From the NCBI GenBank assembly GCA_910578605.1, contig CAJTQG010000008.1, forward strand, positions 64,882-91,043: DNA of 26,162 nucleotides, read 5' to 3'. The stretch is from an uncultured Lachnospiraceae bacterium (lineage in GTDB: Bacteria; Bacillota; Clostridia; Lachnospirales; Lachnospiraceae). Of this stretch, positions 24,992 to 26,162 are shown one piece after another. The stretch's first letter is position 1. The number at the start of each line of letters is the position of its first letter. A program made the position numbers and the translations under genes. Below the pieces are notes generated by a model, which made no database searches, was not told the DNA's origin, and was given only the letters and a program-made list of their open reading frames with translations.

Positions 24992-25357
24992 TTACACTAT
25001 AAACCAATAGATTACCATCAGCCATGCCATTGCTTCCCCCGCACACTCTATGATTCTCTTGAGCAATAGAAGCCTTTGATTATATTGTATCTCATCTTGG
25101 TAATCACTAATCAAATTATTCATATCTTCTTTTAAATTGTAAAAAACTTCACTTTCCATATCCAATCCAACCTGAATCAAATATATCAATTCCATCTCTT
25201 CTTTACAATTCTCACAACTATGAAGATGATGCAGAAAGCTTCTCGCGTCTTCCCATTTCATATTTTCCTGTATAAAATCAGGAATGAGACGACAGCATTC
25301 CTTGCAGTCTAGTTCTGCTGATTTTTTCTTTTTCACTTTTTTTATTTTATTTAACAT
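24992..25357 (-). CDS. small zf-HC2-like zinc-finger protein with C-terminal membrane helix
   Basis: From ATG 25357 the protein has 121 residues. A basic N-terminus (KIKKVKKKK) precedes a putative anti-sigma-type zinc finger: LDCKECC at about 16-22 and the ZAS-like His44-x3-Cys48-x2-Cys51 in HLHSCENC. A helical, acidic middle follows, and a single hydrophobic helix (about 103-120) ends the protein. Anti-sigma factors of this class bind ECF sigma factors through the finger and are released by a signal, but no sigma-factor gene lies nearby, so the target is unknown. Its ATG overlaps the upstream gene by seven bases, so the two are probably translated together. AAGG nine bases upstream supports this start over a TTG at 25375. 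Confidence 0.7.
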   Translation of the reverse strand: MLNKIKKVKKKKSAELDCKECCRLIPDFIQENMKWEDARSFLHHLHSCENCKEEMELIYLIQVGLDMESEVFYNLKEDMNNLISDYQDEIQYNQRLLLLKRIIECAGEAMAWLMVIYWFIV

Positions 25358-25722
25358 CTGCCGCAGCCTTTGCAATTCTCACATCCCCTTTTCAAAAGAC
25401 TCCCCTGCCATAACCTAGTAAAAACTCGTTCCTTCTCATAATACACTTCTTCCTTTGTATTCTGCTGCACAATCAATATCTTTTTCTGTATTGTATCTAT
25501 CTCTAAATGTAATGGAATGACTGTTATTATCTCAGGATTCATACAGCTTTGCAGCAGTTTAGGCGTATATTCTTTTCTATCTGTGACAAGAGCTGTTGTA
25601 ACAGTATCTATTTTCCATATTTCTCCATATTGGCAAATAGTCTGTCCTGAGCAATCATAAAATGTTTGTTCTGCTGGAAATATTTTACCAAATGGAAAAT
25701 CTATTTTTGTATATTTTTTCAT
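25351..25722 (-). CDS. small unknown protein with CxxCxxCxxC tail
   Basis: I do not recognise this 123-residue protein. The body is strand-rich with no membrane segment (TVIPLHLEIDTIQKKILIVQ near the middle). Its last ten residues are CENCKGCGRC, four cysteines spaced CxxCxxCxxC at 114, 117, 120 and 123, suited to binding zinc or an iron-sulfur cluster; two more cysteines lie at about 24 and 30. The ATG has GGAG six bases upstream. It overlaps the zf-HC2-like gene, which carries the same pentapeptide CENCK. The pair has its own candidate promoter after the tRNA terminator. Any function is unknown. Confidence 0.7.
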   Translation of the reverse strand: MKKYTKIDFPFGKIFPAEQTFYDCSGQTICQYGEIWKIDTVTTALVTDRKEYTPKLLQSCMNPEIITVIPLHLEIDTIQKKILIVQQNTKEEVYYEKERVFTRLWQGSLLKRGCENCKGCGRC

Positions 25723-25778
25723 TTATTTCTCCACATATCCCCCCTATTCTCTTTTCTGCAACTTTACGAAGATTTTGC

Positions 25779-25806
25779 TTTATAAGACCTTCTTCCTAAA
25801 AAACAA
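25779..25806 (-). promoter_or_regulatory. candidate promoter of the Cys-rich gene pair
   Basis: On the minus strand TTGTTT (25801-25806) and TATAAA (25779-25784) are 16 bases apart. The -35 box directly follows the U-tract of the tRNA terminator. The leader before ATG 25722 would be about 50 bases. Confidence 0.45.
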
Positions 25807-25807
25807 G

Positions 25808-25836
25808 AAAAAAGCTCGTGAAATATTCACGAGCTT
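25808..25836 (-). terminator. intrinsic terminator after tRNA-Leu
   Basis: A perfect 11-bp stem, AAGCTCGTGAA (25812-25822) with TTCACGAGCTT (25826-25836), has a 3-base loop and on the minus strand runs into TTTTTTC. It starts four bases after the tRNA 3' end. Confidence 0.92.
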
Positions 25837-25840
25837 AAAA

Positions 25841-25923
25841 TGCCGGCAATGGGACTTGAACCCATACGTGGTTGCCCACAACAGATTTTGAGTCTGCCTC
25901 GTCTGCCATTCCGACACGCCGGC
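25841..25923 (-). tRNA. tRNA-Leu (anticodon CAA)
   Basis: An 83-base class II tRNA. The acceptor stem GCCGGCG pairs with TGCCGGC, leaving discriminator A73. The anticodon stem GCAGA/TCTGT carries loop CTCAAAA, so the anticodon is CAA and reads UUG leucine codons. A long variable arm (GTGG/CCAC with loop GCAA) fits leucine, and the T-arm is ATGGG-TTCAAGT-CCCAT. CCA is not encoded and must be added afterwards. Confidence 0.95.
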
Positions 25924-25953
25924 AGTATGTGATTTATTTCACACGCAGGAAAT

Positions 25954-25982
25954 ATAATATCATGAGTGACAAAAAATGTCAA
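25954..25982 (-). promoter_or_regulatory. sigma-A promoter of tRNA-Leu
   Basis: On the minus strand a consensus TTGACA (25977-25982) and TATTAT (25954-25959) are exactly 17 bases apart. Transcription would begin near 25947, giving a leader of about 24 bases before the tRNA, with a small TGTGA/TCACA hairpin in it. Confidence 0.88.
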
Positions 25983-25994
25983 TATCTTTTTTAT

Positions 25995-26042
25995 ATTTTT
26001 ATGTACATGTCATCTATTTTTTTGATGACATGTACTAAAAAT
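25995..26042. repeat. long hairpin upstream of the tRNA promoter
   Basis: GTACATGTCATC (26003-26014) pairs perfectly with GATGACATGTAC (26024-26035) around the 9-base loop TATTTTTTT. With one bulged T at 26002 the stem extends seven more pairs (ATTTTTA 25995-26001 with TAAAAAT 26036-26042). No U-tract follows on either strand, so it is not a standard terminator. It ends 12 bases from the tRNA -35 box. The remaining bases to 26162 are AT-rich and show nothing I can call. Confidence 0.6.
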
Positions 26043-26162
26043 CTTATCACTCTGTCACAGTATCATTCATTGGTTCTGTTACAAGCTTTTTTTGTATGGC
26101 TTGATTTACTTTTAATTTCCATATATTAATTATAATAATACACACATTCAAAAATATTCCAC

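Noticed and set aside
25872..26129. 85-codon open frame on the plus strand
   Set aside because: It runs antisense through tRNA-Leu and its promoter and has no support as a protein gene.

Overview
The window looks like chromosome from a low-GC Gram-positive of class Clostridia, most likely family Lachnospiraceae. The grounds are RecU-type Holliday junction resolvase, an Asp23/FakA (YloU/YloV) pair, a RelQ-type alarmone synthetase, strong AGGAGG-like ribosome sites, an AT-rich base composition and a class II tRNA-Leu without an encoded CCA. Species cannot be fixed from the sequence alone. All twenty clear protein genes and the single tRNA gene lie on the minus strand, so transcription runs from the right end to the left. 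I see no insertion sequence, phage gene, CRISPR array or rRNA.

In transcription order: (1) tRNA-Leu(CAA) with its own sigma-A-type promoter and a strong terminator (25808-25982). An overlapping pair of small Cys-rich proteins follows, one ending in CxxCxxCxxC and one a membrane-anchored zf-HC2-like zinc finger (24992-25722). (2) polA and coaE, ended by a terminator that overlaps the coaE stop codon. (3) A block starting from its own promoters: an FtsA-like actin-fold ATPase with a long C-terminal extension, an M23 peptidase, relQ, a YgiQ radical SAM protein, an SDR oxidoreductase and an unknown two-helix membrane protein. (4) A short RelA/SpoT homologue, an RluA-type pseudouridine synthase, recU, a SERCA-like calcium P-type ATPase and an MntP/YtaF-like membrane protein. 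(5) asp23-fakA behind a near-consensus promoter and ahead of a hairpin. (6) recG, ddl and murF, with an AT-rich empty 320 bases at the left end.

The genes are mostly housekeeping: DNA replication and repair (polA, recG, recU), peptidoglycan synthesis and remodelling (ddl, murF, M23, FtsA-like), CoA synthesis (coaE), fatty-acid phosphorylation (fakA) and (p)ppGpp metabolism (two enzymes). The least ordinary parts are the Rel homologue, which lacks the zinc-finger region and has altered synthetase residues beside an intact hydrolase; the FtsA-like protein with repeated beta-grasp-like segments at its C-terminus; the two overlapping Cys-rich small proteins; a 31-codon upstream reading frame ending one base before murF; and two places where a terminator U-tract merges with the next promoter's -35 box.
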